DNA from: CAYMOV01 sp964392085
GTDB taxonomy: Bacteria; Oederibacteriota; Muellerivitia; Muellerivitales; Muellerivitaceae
Assembly: GCA_964392085.1 (NCBI GenBank)
Contig: CAYMOV010000006.1
Coordinates: forward strand, 1-64,000
Length of the DNA: 64,000 bases
Direction: 5' to 3'
Under the pieces are notes generated by a model. That model was not told the DNA's origin and did not search any database. It worked only from the letters and a program-made list of their open reading frames with translations. This document shows positions 7,130 through 13,873 of the stretch, one piece after another. Within the stretch, counting starts at the first letter, position 1. Every line of letters begins with the position of its first letter. Both the position numbers and the translations under genes were made by a program.

Positions 7130-7657
7130 ATGAAAAAGCTGATCCTCGCCGTGGTGATGGTGGTTTTGGGGGCGGTGCCCTGGGTTCGGGCGCAGGAAAC
7201 GGGCAAACATTGGGTCATCCAACTCAAGCTGACCGCTGACGACAAGCTCAAAGACGAGGTCGCCAAGTACCTGAAGGGCGAGCTGGAGATGCTCGACGGG
7301 GTGGTGGTGGTGGACAAGTCCGTGGGCCAGGCCCCCGACTATATCCTCGACGCCATGGTGGTGCAGGAGCCCTTGGGGCGTTTCGTCCTGTCCGCGGCGT
7401 TCATACGGCCCTTCAACGAGAAGAAGAACTCCGACGCCTACCGGAAGTTGATGGCCGGCCATTGGAAGGGCGGGATGAAGGACGCCGAGTGGGATGCCTT
7501 CTACGACTTTTTCAAGCCCTATGGCATCGTCGTGGTCCATGAATTGCTGACCGAACGCAAAAGCAAGATGCAGCAGACCTGCCAGACCCTGGCCGAGGAT
7601 TTCGCCAAGGCCCAGTTGGGTTTGAAACCCGAGGCGGAAAAAACACCAACCGAGTGA
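7130..7657 (+). CDS. Secreted hypothetical protein
   Basis: I do not recognise the family. The 175-residue product starts with a clear signal peptide (MKK, a hydrophobic core, then VRAQ with cleavage near Ala22/Gln23), so it should be periplasmic or exported. The mature part is a mixed alpha/beta domain without cysteines, containing KHWVIQLKLTADDKL and, later, repeated Val/Asp segments; the last ~40 residues are helical and charged. A GGAG Shine-Dalgarno sits ten bases upstream. The conserved two-hairpin element lies directly in front. The next small secreted gene on the same strand starts 100 bases downstream. Confidence 0.65.
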   Translation: MKKLILAVVMVVLGAVPWVRAQETGKHWVIQLKLTADDKLKDEVAKYLKGELEMLDGVVVVDKSVGQAPDYILDAMVVQEPLGRFVLSAAFIRPFNEKKNSDAYRKLMAGHWKGGMKDAEWDAFYDFFKPYGIVVVHELLTERKSKMQQTCQTLAEDFAKAQLGLKPEAEKTPTE

Positions 7658-7756
7658 GTTGTTGGGGGTTAAGCGTTGCACCCCCCGGGTTTGGCCGGTT
7701 GCGAATCCGGGGGTCATCTGGGAAGATAAGGCCTCACCGAAACCCGAGGGGAAGCC

Positions 7757-8032
7757 ATGAAAAGGACCGCCGCGTTGTTGACGTTGGGTTTAGCGCTCCA
7801 GGCGTCCGCCTGGGCCGACACCGTCATCTACACCCGCACCACGAGCTTCCCCATGTTCGGAACTGCCAAGACCGTCTTTACCATCGATTCCACCGGCCCC
7901 TACCGCCACAGCAAGACCGTCCTGGAGAACCGCTACCGGGCCCCCGCCACCGAACAGGTGGGTTACCAGCAGCGTCTCCGATACCGTCGCGGCGCTTGTT
8001 ACGACCGATACAAAATGATCATGTGGCACTAG
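7757..8032 (+). CDS. Small secreted hypothetical protein
   Basis: This 91-residue protein has a signal peptide (MKRT, hydrophobic core, ASAWA with cleavage near residue 20) followed by about 70 residues rich in Thr, Tyr and Arg. No family is recognised. The start is supported by GAGGGGAAG just upstream. The basic, aromatic C-terminal part (QQRLRYRRG) suggests binding to an acidic partner, but that is only an inference from composition. Confidence 0.55.
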   Translation: MKRTAALLTLGLALQASAWADTVIYTRTTSFPMFGTAKTVFTIDSTGPYRHSKTVLENRYRAPATEQVGYQQRLRYRRGACYDRYKMIMWH

Positions 8033-8037
8033 AAAAG

Positions 8038-8070
8038 AGCCGTTGGCGGTTGGCGGATAGCGGTTGGCCA
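8038..8070. repeat. REP-like repeat
   Basis: The sequence around GCCGTTGGCGGTTGGCGGAT and AGCGGTTGGCC belongs to the same GCTAGC/GGTTGGC palindromic family as 11941-11972 and 19633-19664. It directly follows the stop codon of the small secreted gene. Confidence 0.6.
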
Positions 8071-8106
8071 AACTAAACACCAAAAGAAAACCAGACGAGA
8101 CATTGG

Positions 8107-8559
8107 ATGAACGAGAAGCAGGCCCTCGAATTCGTCAAGAAGCACGGGGCGGTCTTCCTCTCGGCTCGTGGTCCGCTCCCCAACCTCGCGGATAAGATCG
8201 CCGGGGAACCCGTCGCGGGCCAGTGGAAGAACCATTCCGAGGCCTTTCATCTCCACAGGCTCTCCGGCTTCGTTCAGTCCTCCGAGGATGTCCTCACCTG
8301 CCGCCTCCCGGGCAACAAGATCACCTATCTCCACAAGCGCCTATGGCCCGCCCTGGTGAAGTGCGCCGTCTGGTTCCCGGCGGGATCCCTGGATTCGCTC
8401 CGGGAGGAGGCGATGGAGAACGGCGAGAAGAAGCTTACCCTCACGCCTTTCCCCAAGTGGGTTCCGGCTTCCATCAAGGAGTCGGCCATCCGTTTGAACA
8501 AGGAAGGCGCCGAGAAACTTCTCCAGGACGTGATGGGCGACGCCTTCCCAAAGGAATGA
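8107..8559 (+). CDS. Hypothetical cytosolic protein
   Basis: The family is not recognised. The 150-residue protein has no signal peptide or membrane segment. It contains a Trp/His-rich central part (QWKNHSEAFHLHRL, YLHKRLWPALVKCAVWFP) followed by a helical, Lys-rich end with PKWVPASIKESAIRLNKEG. Codon usage matches neighbouring genes, which supports real coding. The ribosome site is weak (GACGAGA upstream). It stands alone between a REP-like repeat and the structured RNA candidate. Confidence 0.6.
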   Translation: MNEKQALEFVKKHGAVFLSARGPLPNLADKIAGEPVAGQWKNHSEAFHLHRLSGFVQSSEDVLTCRLPGNKITYLHKRLWPALVKCAVWFPAGSLDSLREEAMENGEKKLTLTPFPKWVPASIKESAIRLNKEGAEKLLQDVMGDAFPKE

Positions 8560-8659
8560 CCGGGTTCATCCGCGGGGCATGGGATGGGCGCTTCAGCGGA
8601 AAACAGCCGAGCGTTTCGCCGTTGATCGTCCAACCGGAAAAATAAAGGGCTATAAAAAT

Positions 8660-8769
8660 AAAAAAAGGCCGCTAGGCTCCGGGTGGGTCCCTTTCCGACG
8701 GACCCTTCTCTCGAATTCGAGAGGAATGATTGGCACCCGCGCAAGGTGCCGTTGGAGCAGCGGCCTTCT
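8660..8769 (-). ncRNA. Candidate structured small RNA
   Basis: A long closing stem joins AAGGCCGCT (8665-8673) plus GCTCC (8676-8680) to GGAGC (8754-8758) plus AGCGGCCTT (8759-8767). Inside are three hairpins: GGGTCC/GGACCC (8685-8705), the perfect palindrome CTCTCGAATTCGAGAG (8708-8723), and GGCACC/GGTGCC (8732-8750). Read on the minus strand, the closing stem is followed by a run of T, like a terminator tail. It has no T-arm or anticodon signature of a tRNA and lacks the conserved SRP RNA loop. The family is unknown. Confidence 0.5.
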
Positions 8770-8776
8770 TGAATTC

Positions 8777-8804
8777 ATCTTACGCCCAGATGGTTATCCC
8801 GCAA
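8777..8804 (-). promoter_or_regulatory. Candidate promoter of the structured RNA
   Basis: On the minus strand TTGCGG (8804-8799) is followed by 16 bases and TAAGAT (8782-8777). The predicted start about seven bases later falls just before the closing stem of the RNA candidate. Confidence 0.4.
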
Positions 8805-8936
8805 GTTTTTTCTTATCAAAAAAATTATTACGGTTAGGCAAAAAACGGGCCAAGCATTCGACTCCACGCGTCAGGGATTTTCCACAGCCTGGTCCTTCGG
8901 AAAAATCCAGAAGGGAATTTTCCTCCGGAAAAGATC

Positions 8937-9935
8937 CTAGTTTTGGGCCGGATCTGCCGGGGCGGTGGGACGGGTCGCTTCTTGGATCAGGAAAAGGGTT
9001 CCCCAAGGGGATCCGTTGGTCGCCGTTCCCACGGAACTGTCGAGACGAAAACGCTTGGGATGGCCGTTCCAATCCAGGTCCACGTATTCCTTCTTCAATA
9101 AAACCTTGTCTTTAACGGACTTAATCATGGCCTCGCCCAAGAGGCCCATTTTGGGGTTGGAAATGGAGACATTGAGCAGGGCTCGGGGGTTCATTTCCAG
9201 CAGTTTCGCCGCGGTTTGGTTGATGAAAACCACCAACCCCTCGCGCGAGACCGCGAGGGCCCCCAAGGGAAGGGTATCCAGCACGTTTTTCAGGGTGGCC
9301 GCGTATTCCATGGCCGCCTGGCTGCCTTCCTTCACTTCCTCGTTCAGGCTCTTCATCCGGCGGGCCAAGTCCACGAGGGCGTTTTCCTCCTCCACGGCCC
9401 GGGAGGCGAGGTACCCCGAATGCAGGGCCACCAGGATCAGGAGGGAGCAGGAAAGGATCAGGAACGGGTCGTAGGGGTTGAAGGCGGTACTGACCCAGTA
9501 GACCCGGTAGGCATAGAGGCCCGTCACGGCGATCCCCACCAACAGGCTGTTGGTGACGGACCGGCTCAAGGCCGAGATGAAAAGGGTCAGGAAAAAACTC
9601 AGAAGGAACTCGGTTTCCAACCGGTCGGTCAGGAAAAGGACGCCGAGGATCAGGGCCAGGTCCATGGCGAAAATGCCGTATTGGGAATAAACGGCCTCCC
9701 ACCGCTCCTCCTTCGCGAGGGCTAGGGGAAGGAAGGAAAGGGCCAGGAGCGCCAGGTAGATCCCGAGCCAAAGTTTAGGGGGATCGGGGGCTTGGAACCG
9801 GAGGAAAACAAAGGCCGCCAGGGCGACGGCCAGGACTCCACGGATCATCAGGAGATTTTTTTTGACTTGGGGTTGGGGCGTGGCGAGGTCGGGCAAAAGA
9901 TCCCTCCAGGGCGTGGATCCGGTCGACGACATCAT
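8937..9935 (-). CDS. Membrane protein with PAS sensor domain
   Basis: The protein (332 residues from ATG 9935) has about six transmembrane helices in residues 30-180, a linking coiled coil (RMKSLNEEVKEG), and a C-terminal PAS domain (about 215-320) with LDTLPLGALAVSREGLVVFINQ. No kinase, cyclase or phosphatase domain follows, so it is a sensor without a visible output, and may signal by protein contact. The start at 9935 is preferred because a longer reading to 10040 would overlap the opposite-strand nucleotidyltransferase start. No partner regulator is adjacent. Confidence 0.7.
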   Translation of the reverse strand: MMSSTGSTPWRDLLPDLATPQPQVKKNLLMIRGVLAVALAAFVFLRFQAPDPPKLWLGIYLALLALSFLPLALAKEERWEAVYSQYGIFAMDLALILGVLFLTDRLETEFLLSFFLTLFISALSRSVTNSLLVGIAVTGLYAYRVYWVSTAFNPYDPFLILSCSLLILVALHSGYLASRAVEEENALVDLARRMKSLNEEVKEGSQAAMEYAATLKNVLDTLPLGALAVSREGLVVFINQTAAKLLEMNPRALLNVSISNPKMGLLGEAMIKSVKDKVLLKKEYVDLDWNGHPKRFRLDSSVGTATNGSPWGTLFLIQEATRPTAPADPAQN

Positions 9936-10042
9936 AGCACCAGGTTTCGGGTCATGACACAATGGGCGGGATTTCCGGGCGACGATGGTCGATTTCGGAA
10001 AAGCCCTTCCAGGGGCAGGCCAAAAACAACCAGGGGGCATTC

Positions 10043-10948
10043 GTGAAACCCACGCTTCTCGTCATGGCCGCCGGGATGGGGAGCCGTTTTGGGGGCCTCA
10101 AACAGGTAACGGCGGTGGGGCCCAACGGCGCCACCCTCCTCGACTATTCCCTCTACAACGCCCTGCGCGCCGGGTTCGACCAAGTGGTCTTCATTCTCCG
10201 GCAGGAGATGGCGGAAGAGTTCAAGGAAACCGTCGGGATGAAATGGGAGAAGACTCTCCGGGTCCGGTATTGCTACCAGGAACTGGGGATGTTGCCGGTG
10301 GACCTGCCCATCCCCGAGGGACGAACCAAGCCCTGGGGAACGGGCCACGCCGTCTGGGTGGCCCAGGGCGCGGTAAAGGGACCCTTCGCGGTCATCAACG
10401 CCGACGATTATTACGGCCCCCAGGCCTTTGGGGCCCTCGGCAAGTTCCTCGCGAAGGCCGATCCCGATGGGTGGGACTTCGCCCTGGTGGGCTACGAACT
10501 CAAGAACACCCTGTCGCCGAACGGGGAGGTTTCCCGGGGGGTCTGTCGGGTCACCCCAAAGGGCTTCCTCAAGACCGTCGAGGAACACCATGGCATCACC
10601 CGCAAGGGAAAGGGCCTCGTGGGGAAGGGTGGGTCGGGGAAGAGCCATAAGCTGACGGGGAAGGAGACGGTTTCCATGAACCTCTGGGGGTTCACGCCGA
10701 AGTTCTTCGGGGCCTTGGAGACCGCCCTGGCGGCATTCCTCAAGAAGCGGGGAAAGGACCCCAAAGCCGAGCTCTACCTGCCCTCGGTGGTGTCCGATCT
10801 CCTGGCGAAAAAGAAGGCCACCGTGAGGGTGTTGAAGACGAACGACCCCTGGTACGGGCTGACATTCCCAGAGGACAAGACCTACGTCTACGAGAGGATG
10901 CACCAGTTGGTGTTCAAGAAGGTTTATCCGACGGATTTATGGGGGTAA
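10043..10948 (+). CDS. Sugar-phosphate nucleotidyltransferase
   Basis: The 301-residue protein begins with the nucleotide-binding signature MAAGMGSRFGGLKQ, followed by the base-contacting GPNG and the metal-binding Asp pair in INADDYYG. This is the NTP_transferase family that forms NDP-sugars from sugar 1-phosphates; the GGLKQ variant is a well-known uncharacterised branch. The GTG start at 10043 directly precedes KPTLLVMAAG and has AGGGGG upstream; an in-frame ATG at 9962 would add an unrelated Arg-rich tail. The sugar is unknown. It is divergent from the PAS membrane protein. Confidence 0.82.
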   Translation: MKPTLLVMAAGMGSRFGGLKQVTAVGPNGATLLDYSLYNALRAGFDQVVFILRQEMAEEFKETVGMKWEKTLRVRYCYQELGMLPVDLPIPEGRTKPWGTGHAVWVAQGAVKGPFAVINADDYYGPQAFGALGKFLAKADPDGWDFALVGYELKNTLSPNGEVSRGVCRVTPKGFLKTVEEHHGITRKGKGLVGKGGSGKSHKLTGKETVSMNLWGFTPKFFGALETALAAFLKKRGKDPKAELYLPSVVSDLLAKKKATVRVLKTNDPWYGLTFPEDKTYVYERMHQLVFKKVYPTDLWG

Positions 10949-10966
10949 ACAGTTGAAGCTTTTTTT

Positions 10967-11059
10967 ACCACGGAGGGCACGGGGTTCACGGAGTTTAAAG
11001 ACCGGATTGATTTAAAGTTGAAGCTGATGATCTCCGTGTACTCCGCTTTCCCCGTGGTT
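10967..11059. repeat. CACGGAG-type inverted repeat
   Basis: ACCACGGAGGGCACGGGG with TTCACGGAG (10967 onward) pairs with CTCCGTGTACTCCG and CCCCGTGG (to 11059). It lies between convergent genes and could end transcription on both strands. Confidence 0.75.
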
Positions 11060-11074
11060 CCATAGGTTTGGGTT

Positions 11075-11908
11075 TTATTCGTCGTCTTGGATCTTTAGGA
11101 GTGATTCCCTCGCGCGGCGCACCGCGTCAGGGTCGTTGTTGAGCTCCAAGACCCGCTCGTAGCGGGCCAGGGCTTCCTTATCCTTCCCCAATTCCCAAAG
11201 GGTTTGGCCCAAGTCCAAGAGGGTCTCGCTGTCCTCGTCGTCACGGTCGTTGGCCGCCGTGAGGACCGGTTCAGCCTTGGCCCAATTTTCCCGCTCGATC
11301 CAATAGCGGCCCATCACCCGGAAGGCCCCGGCGTGGGCGGGGAATTGCCGGGCGGCGAGGAGGGCCAACCGGCGGGCCCACTCGTCCGAGGCGTCGGTTT
11401 CTTCCCGGATCAGGCCCCACCCCCAATCCTCCATGCGGTCGGGGATGGTTTTCACTCCCTCCTGGGGATCGACCCCAGGTTCCCAGGCCCAGCCCCCTGG
11501 GGGGGTCGGTTGGGTGATTCTTTGGGCGAGATGGAGGAGCGCCTCGTCGTCACCGAGGTCCAGGTCGAGGTCCCCCATTGCCAACCACAGGTCGAGGCGG
11601 TCCGGTTTGCGGTCCAGGTAGGACTCGTAATCCTTCTCGGCCAGGCGGGCTTCCCGGTCGAAATCCTCGTCCTTTTCCATGAGGTGGGCCTGGACGTGGT
11701 GAAAGTTTCCCTCGGCGGCCAACAGGTCCAGGCTTTGGGCGTCCGCCTTACCCCATGATTCAAGGATCTCGGAGGCCTTCTGATAGTCCCGCTTGTCCAT
11801 CTGCTTCCGGAACCGCGCCCCATAGTTTTCCCCGGCGCAGAGAACCGGGGTCATGCCGATCAGCAGCATGACCATGAGAAGTTTTTGTTTTTGATGACCA
11901 AACTTCAA
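11075..11908 (-). CDS. Exported TPR-repeat protein
   Basis: The 277-residue product starts with a signal peptide if TTG 11908 is used (basic KFGHQKQK, hydrophobic LLMVMLLIGM, cleavage near CAG). The mature protein is helical and acidic with TPR-like units: YQKASEILESWGKADAQSLDLLAAEGN near the front and a clear TPR pair near the end (DSETLLDLGQTLWELGKDKEALARYERVLELN). It likely acts as a periplasmic protein-contact scaffold. A TTG further upstream at 11950 lies within a REP-like repeat and is less likely. Confidence 0.7.
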   Translation of the reverse strand: MKFGHQKQKLLMVMLLIGMTPVLCAGENYGARFRKQMDKRDYQKASEILESWGKADAQSLDLLAAEGNFHHVQAHLMEKDEDFDREARLAEKDYESYLDRKPDRLDLWLAMGDLDLDLGDDEALLHLAQRITQPTPPGGWAWEPGVDPQEGVKTIPDRMEDWGWGLIREETDASDEWARRLALLAARQFPAHAGAFRVMGRYWIERENWAKAEPVLTAANDRDDEDSETLLDLGQTLWELGKDKEALARYERVLELNNDPDAVRRARESLLKIQDDE

Positions 11909-11940
11909 GGGCGCGGGTCTTTCTTTTCGATTTGCCTGGC

Positions 11941-11972
11941 TAAACGCCAACCGCTATCCGCCATCCGTTGTC
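11941..11972. repeat. REP-like repeat
   Basis: The sequence GCCAACCGCTATCCGCCATC is the inverse form of the GGTTGGCGGATAGCGG element at 8038-8070. It fills the space between two minus-strand genes. Confidence 0.6.
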
Positions 11973-11973
11973 A

Positions 11974-12456
11974 TTACGGCCGCCATTCCTTCGCGATCAT
12001 CACCAGGTACACCACCCCGCCGATCACCACGAAGAGGTTCATCAGGCTTGAGACGCCGTGGGCCTTGCCGAAGGCGGACTTCAAGGCCTCGACCTTCGCC
12101 GGGTCCTTCGCGGCTTCCGCCTCCAACCGCTCGACCCGGAGGCGGCCGACCCTCGGGCCGGCCCAAAGGCCTTGGATGAGGCTGAAGGCCAGCATGGCGG
12201 CCAAGGCCCCCGCCTTGAGGCTGTCGGTCCCGGTCCAGGGCCCGGCGGCGCGGACCAGGGGATAGGAGAGCAGCAGTAGGAACCCACAGGCGTAACCGAT
12301 GACGTAATAGGAGGGGAACAGCTTGCTTTGGACGAAGCCGAACTGGTCCCGGGGAATGCCCTTGAACAGCACCGGGGCCATGACGAAGGTGAAGTAAAGG
12401 ACGGCCCCGAACCAAAAGGTGAAAACGAGCAGGTGAAGGACGCGCGGCATGGCCAT
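11974..12456 (-). CDS. DUF4149/TMEM205-like membrane protein
   Basis: The 160-residue protein has four hydrophobic segments (about 5-25, 45-65, 75-95 and 135-155) and the early FWFGAVLYFTFVMAPVLFKGIP segment characteristic of the DUF4149 family of small integral membrane proteins. The function of this family is not known. ATG 12456 has AGAGG six bases upstream; a longer reading to 12600 would overlap the divergent ferredoxin gene. A charged loop near residues 100-125 (RVERLEAEAAKDPAKVEALK) faces one side of the membrane. Confidence 0.72.
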   Translation of the reverse strand: MAMPRVLHLLVFTFWFGAVLYFTFVMAPVLFKGIPRDQFGFVQSKLFPSYYVIGYACGFLLLLSYPLVRAAGPWTGTDSLKAGALAAMLAFSLIQGLWAGPRVGRLRVERLEAEAAKDPAKVEALKSAFGKAHGVSSLMNLFVVIGGVVYLVMIAKEWRP

Positions 12457-12584
12457 GGGTTTCCTCTTGGGGGACGGTTGAATTCCCCTGGGTGGTTCGA
12501 GGGGGCATGGTACGCCACCGAGCCTGGGTTTCTCAATGGAGGGCGTTCCGTTCCGGGGGAGGACCCCTATAATGAGGCCGTTCC

Positions 12585-12920
12585 ATGAGCGACCCAGCAC
12601 CCACCCACCAACTATCCTTCCCGACCCTGGGCCTCTCCTGTGAGGTGGACCCGGGCGATACCGTGGTGGACGCGGTATTCCGACACGACCTGCCGGTGAA
12701 GTTCAAGTGCGAGCGGGCGGTCTGCGCCACCTGCCTCGTCGAGGTGATCCGGGGGATGGAGAACCTGAGCGAACCGAACGGCCGGGAAAAGGGCACGTTG
12801 AAGGCCATCCAGGCCGAGCCGAATTGGCGGCTGTCTTGCCAATTGACCGTCCAAGGGGATGTGGAGCTGGATTACATCCCCATCACCGACCCAAGACGAC
12901 GAAAAAACAATGGGGAATGA
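12585..12920 (+). CDS. [2Fe-2S] ferredoxin, plant/adrenodoxin-like fold
   Basis: This 111-residue protein has the 2Fe-2S ligand pattern C-x4-C-x2-C in KCERAVCATC and the fourth cysteine in LSCQL, within a beta-grasp fold. It should carry single electrons to a cytosolic oxidoreductase, as yet unknown. The last few residues (RRRKNNGE) run into a dispersed intergenic repeat that appears to provide the stop codon, so the natural C-terminus may have been altered. It is upstream of the ABC transporter operon, but a repeat and about 100 bases separate them. Confidence 0.88.
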   Translation: MSDPAPTHQLSFPTLGLSCEVDPGDTVVDAVFRHDLPVKFKCERAVCATCLVEVIRGMENLSEPNGREKGTLKAIQAEPNWRLSCQLTVQGDVELDYIPITDPRRRKNNGE

Positions 12921-13011
12921 GAATTGCGGACTGGGGAATTAAAGCCGTCGCTCAGACAACCCTACCCAGTCGTCTTCATGTTCTCATTCGGCATTCCTAA
13001 TTCCTCATCGC
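12907..13011. repeat. GGAAT-type imperfect inverted repeat
   Basis: CAATGGGGAATGAGAATTGC on the left is mirrored by ATTCGGCATTCCTAATTCCT and CATCG on the right. The left arm overlaps the 3' end of the ferredoxin gene and the right arm stops just before the ABC ATPase ribosome site (AAGGGGG). Confidence 0.55.
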
Positions 13012-13024
13012 CTGAAGGGGGCCT

Positions 13025-13726
13025 ATGCCGTTCTGCGTTGAAGTCCGAAACCTGACCAAGGCCTACGGCGAGGGCGGCCGCAAGACCGAAGCCCTCCGCA
13101 ATGTGACCTTCAACATCCAACAGGGGCAGTTCGTGTCACTTATGGGCCCCTCGGGTTGCGGCAAGTCCACCCTCCTGCACCTGATGGGCGGCATGGAGCC
13201 CCCGACCTCCGGCGACGTGCGGGTGTTGGGCGAGGCGCTGGCCCCCATGAACGACGACCGCCTGACCCTTTTGCGCCGGGGATCCATCGGCTTCGTCTTC
13301 CAGTTCTTCCACCTCCTGCCGACCCTCACCGCCCAGGAGAACGTGGAACTTCCCCTGATCCTGGCGAACCAGCGTCACCCGGAAGCGTCCCACCGGGCCG
13401 CCGAAATGCTCGAACGGGTGGGCCTCGGGGACCTCAAGGGACGCCGCATCCCCGAGCTGTCGGGGGGCGAACAGCAGCGGGTGGCCATCGCCCGGGCGTT
13501 GGTGCACCAACCCAAACTCATCCTCGCCGACGAGCCCACCGGCAACCTGGACTCGGCCTCGGGCGCGGCGGTGCTGAAACTCCTCCGGGACCTCACGGCC
13601 CGGAACGGCCAGACCGTGGTGATGGCCACCCACAGCCGGGAGGCCGCGGACCAGGGCGACACCGTGATCCTCCTGCGGGACGGCCAGGTGACTGGCGTCT
13701 ACCCCGTCGGCGGGACCCGCGCCTAA
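13025..13726 (+). CDS. ABC transporter ATP-binding protein, LolD/MacB type
   Basis: The 233-residue ATPase has Walker A GPSGCGKST (41-49), Q-loop FQFFHLLP, signature LSGGEQQ (145-151) and Walker B LILADE followed by PTGNLDS, the last being typical of the LolD/MacB/FtsE (type VII) class. It should power the FtsX-type permease encoded 147 bases downstream. Systems of this class work as mechanotransmitters for lipoprotein sorting, efflux or envelope remodelling instead of simple membrane transport. The start is supported by GAAGGGGG upstream of the ATG. Confidence 0.93.
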   Translation: MPFCVEVRNLTKAYGEGGRKTEALRNVTFNIQQGQFVSLMGPSGCGKSTLLHLMGGMEPPTSGDVRVLGEALAPMNDDRLTLLRRGSIGFVFQFFHLLPTLTAQENVELPLILANQRHPEASHRAAEMLERVGLGDLKGRRIPELSGGEQQRVAIARALVHQPKLILADEPTGNLDSASGAAVLKLLRDLTARNGQTVVMATHSREAADQGDTVILLRDGQVTGVYPVGGTRA

Positions 13727-13761
13727 ATGCGACTTAAACGATGGAACAACAGCCATGTTCG

Positions 13762-13842
13762 CCACCAAGGTCACCAAGACGGCTATGTGTGAAATCAAAT
13801 CGTGTGGGTTCTTTCTTCGTGAACTTGGTGACCTTGGTGGTG
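13762..13842. repeat. Inverted repeat with CACCAAGGTCACCAAG arms
   Basis: CCACCAAGGTCACCAAG (from 13762) and GAACTTGGTGACCTTGGTGG (from 13821) are almost perfect inverse arms separated by about 43 bases. It lies between the ABC ATPase and permease genes and could attenuate transcription between them. Confidence 0.75.
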
Positions 13843-13873
13843 AAAAGGCCCACCGCCTTTTCTGGGGTGCGAG

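Larger units (their letters stand above)
8560..8936. other. 377-base non-coding interval
   Basis: No protein gene is supported. The left part is ordinary GC-rich sequence. From 8640 the composition turns AT-rich around a highly structured ~100-base segment described separately. Candidate minus-strand promoter boxes follow at 8777-8804. Confidence 0.55.

Noticed and set aside
8665..8767. tRNA or tRNA-Sec at the cloverleaf-like locus
   Set aside because: There is no T-loop consensus, no anticodon arm of the right size and no CCA or discriminator context; only the overall multi-arm shape is similar.
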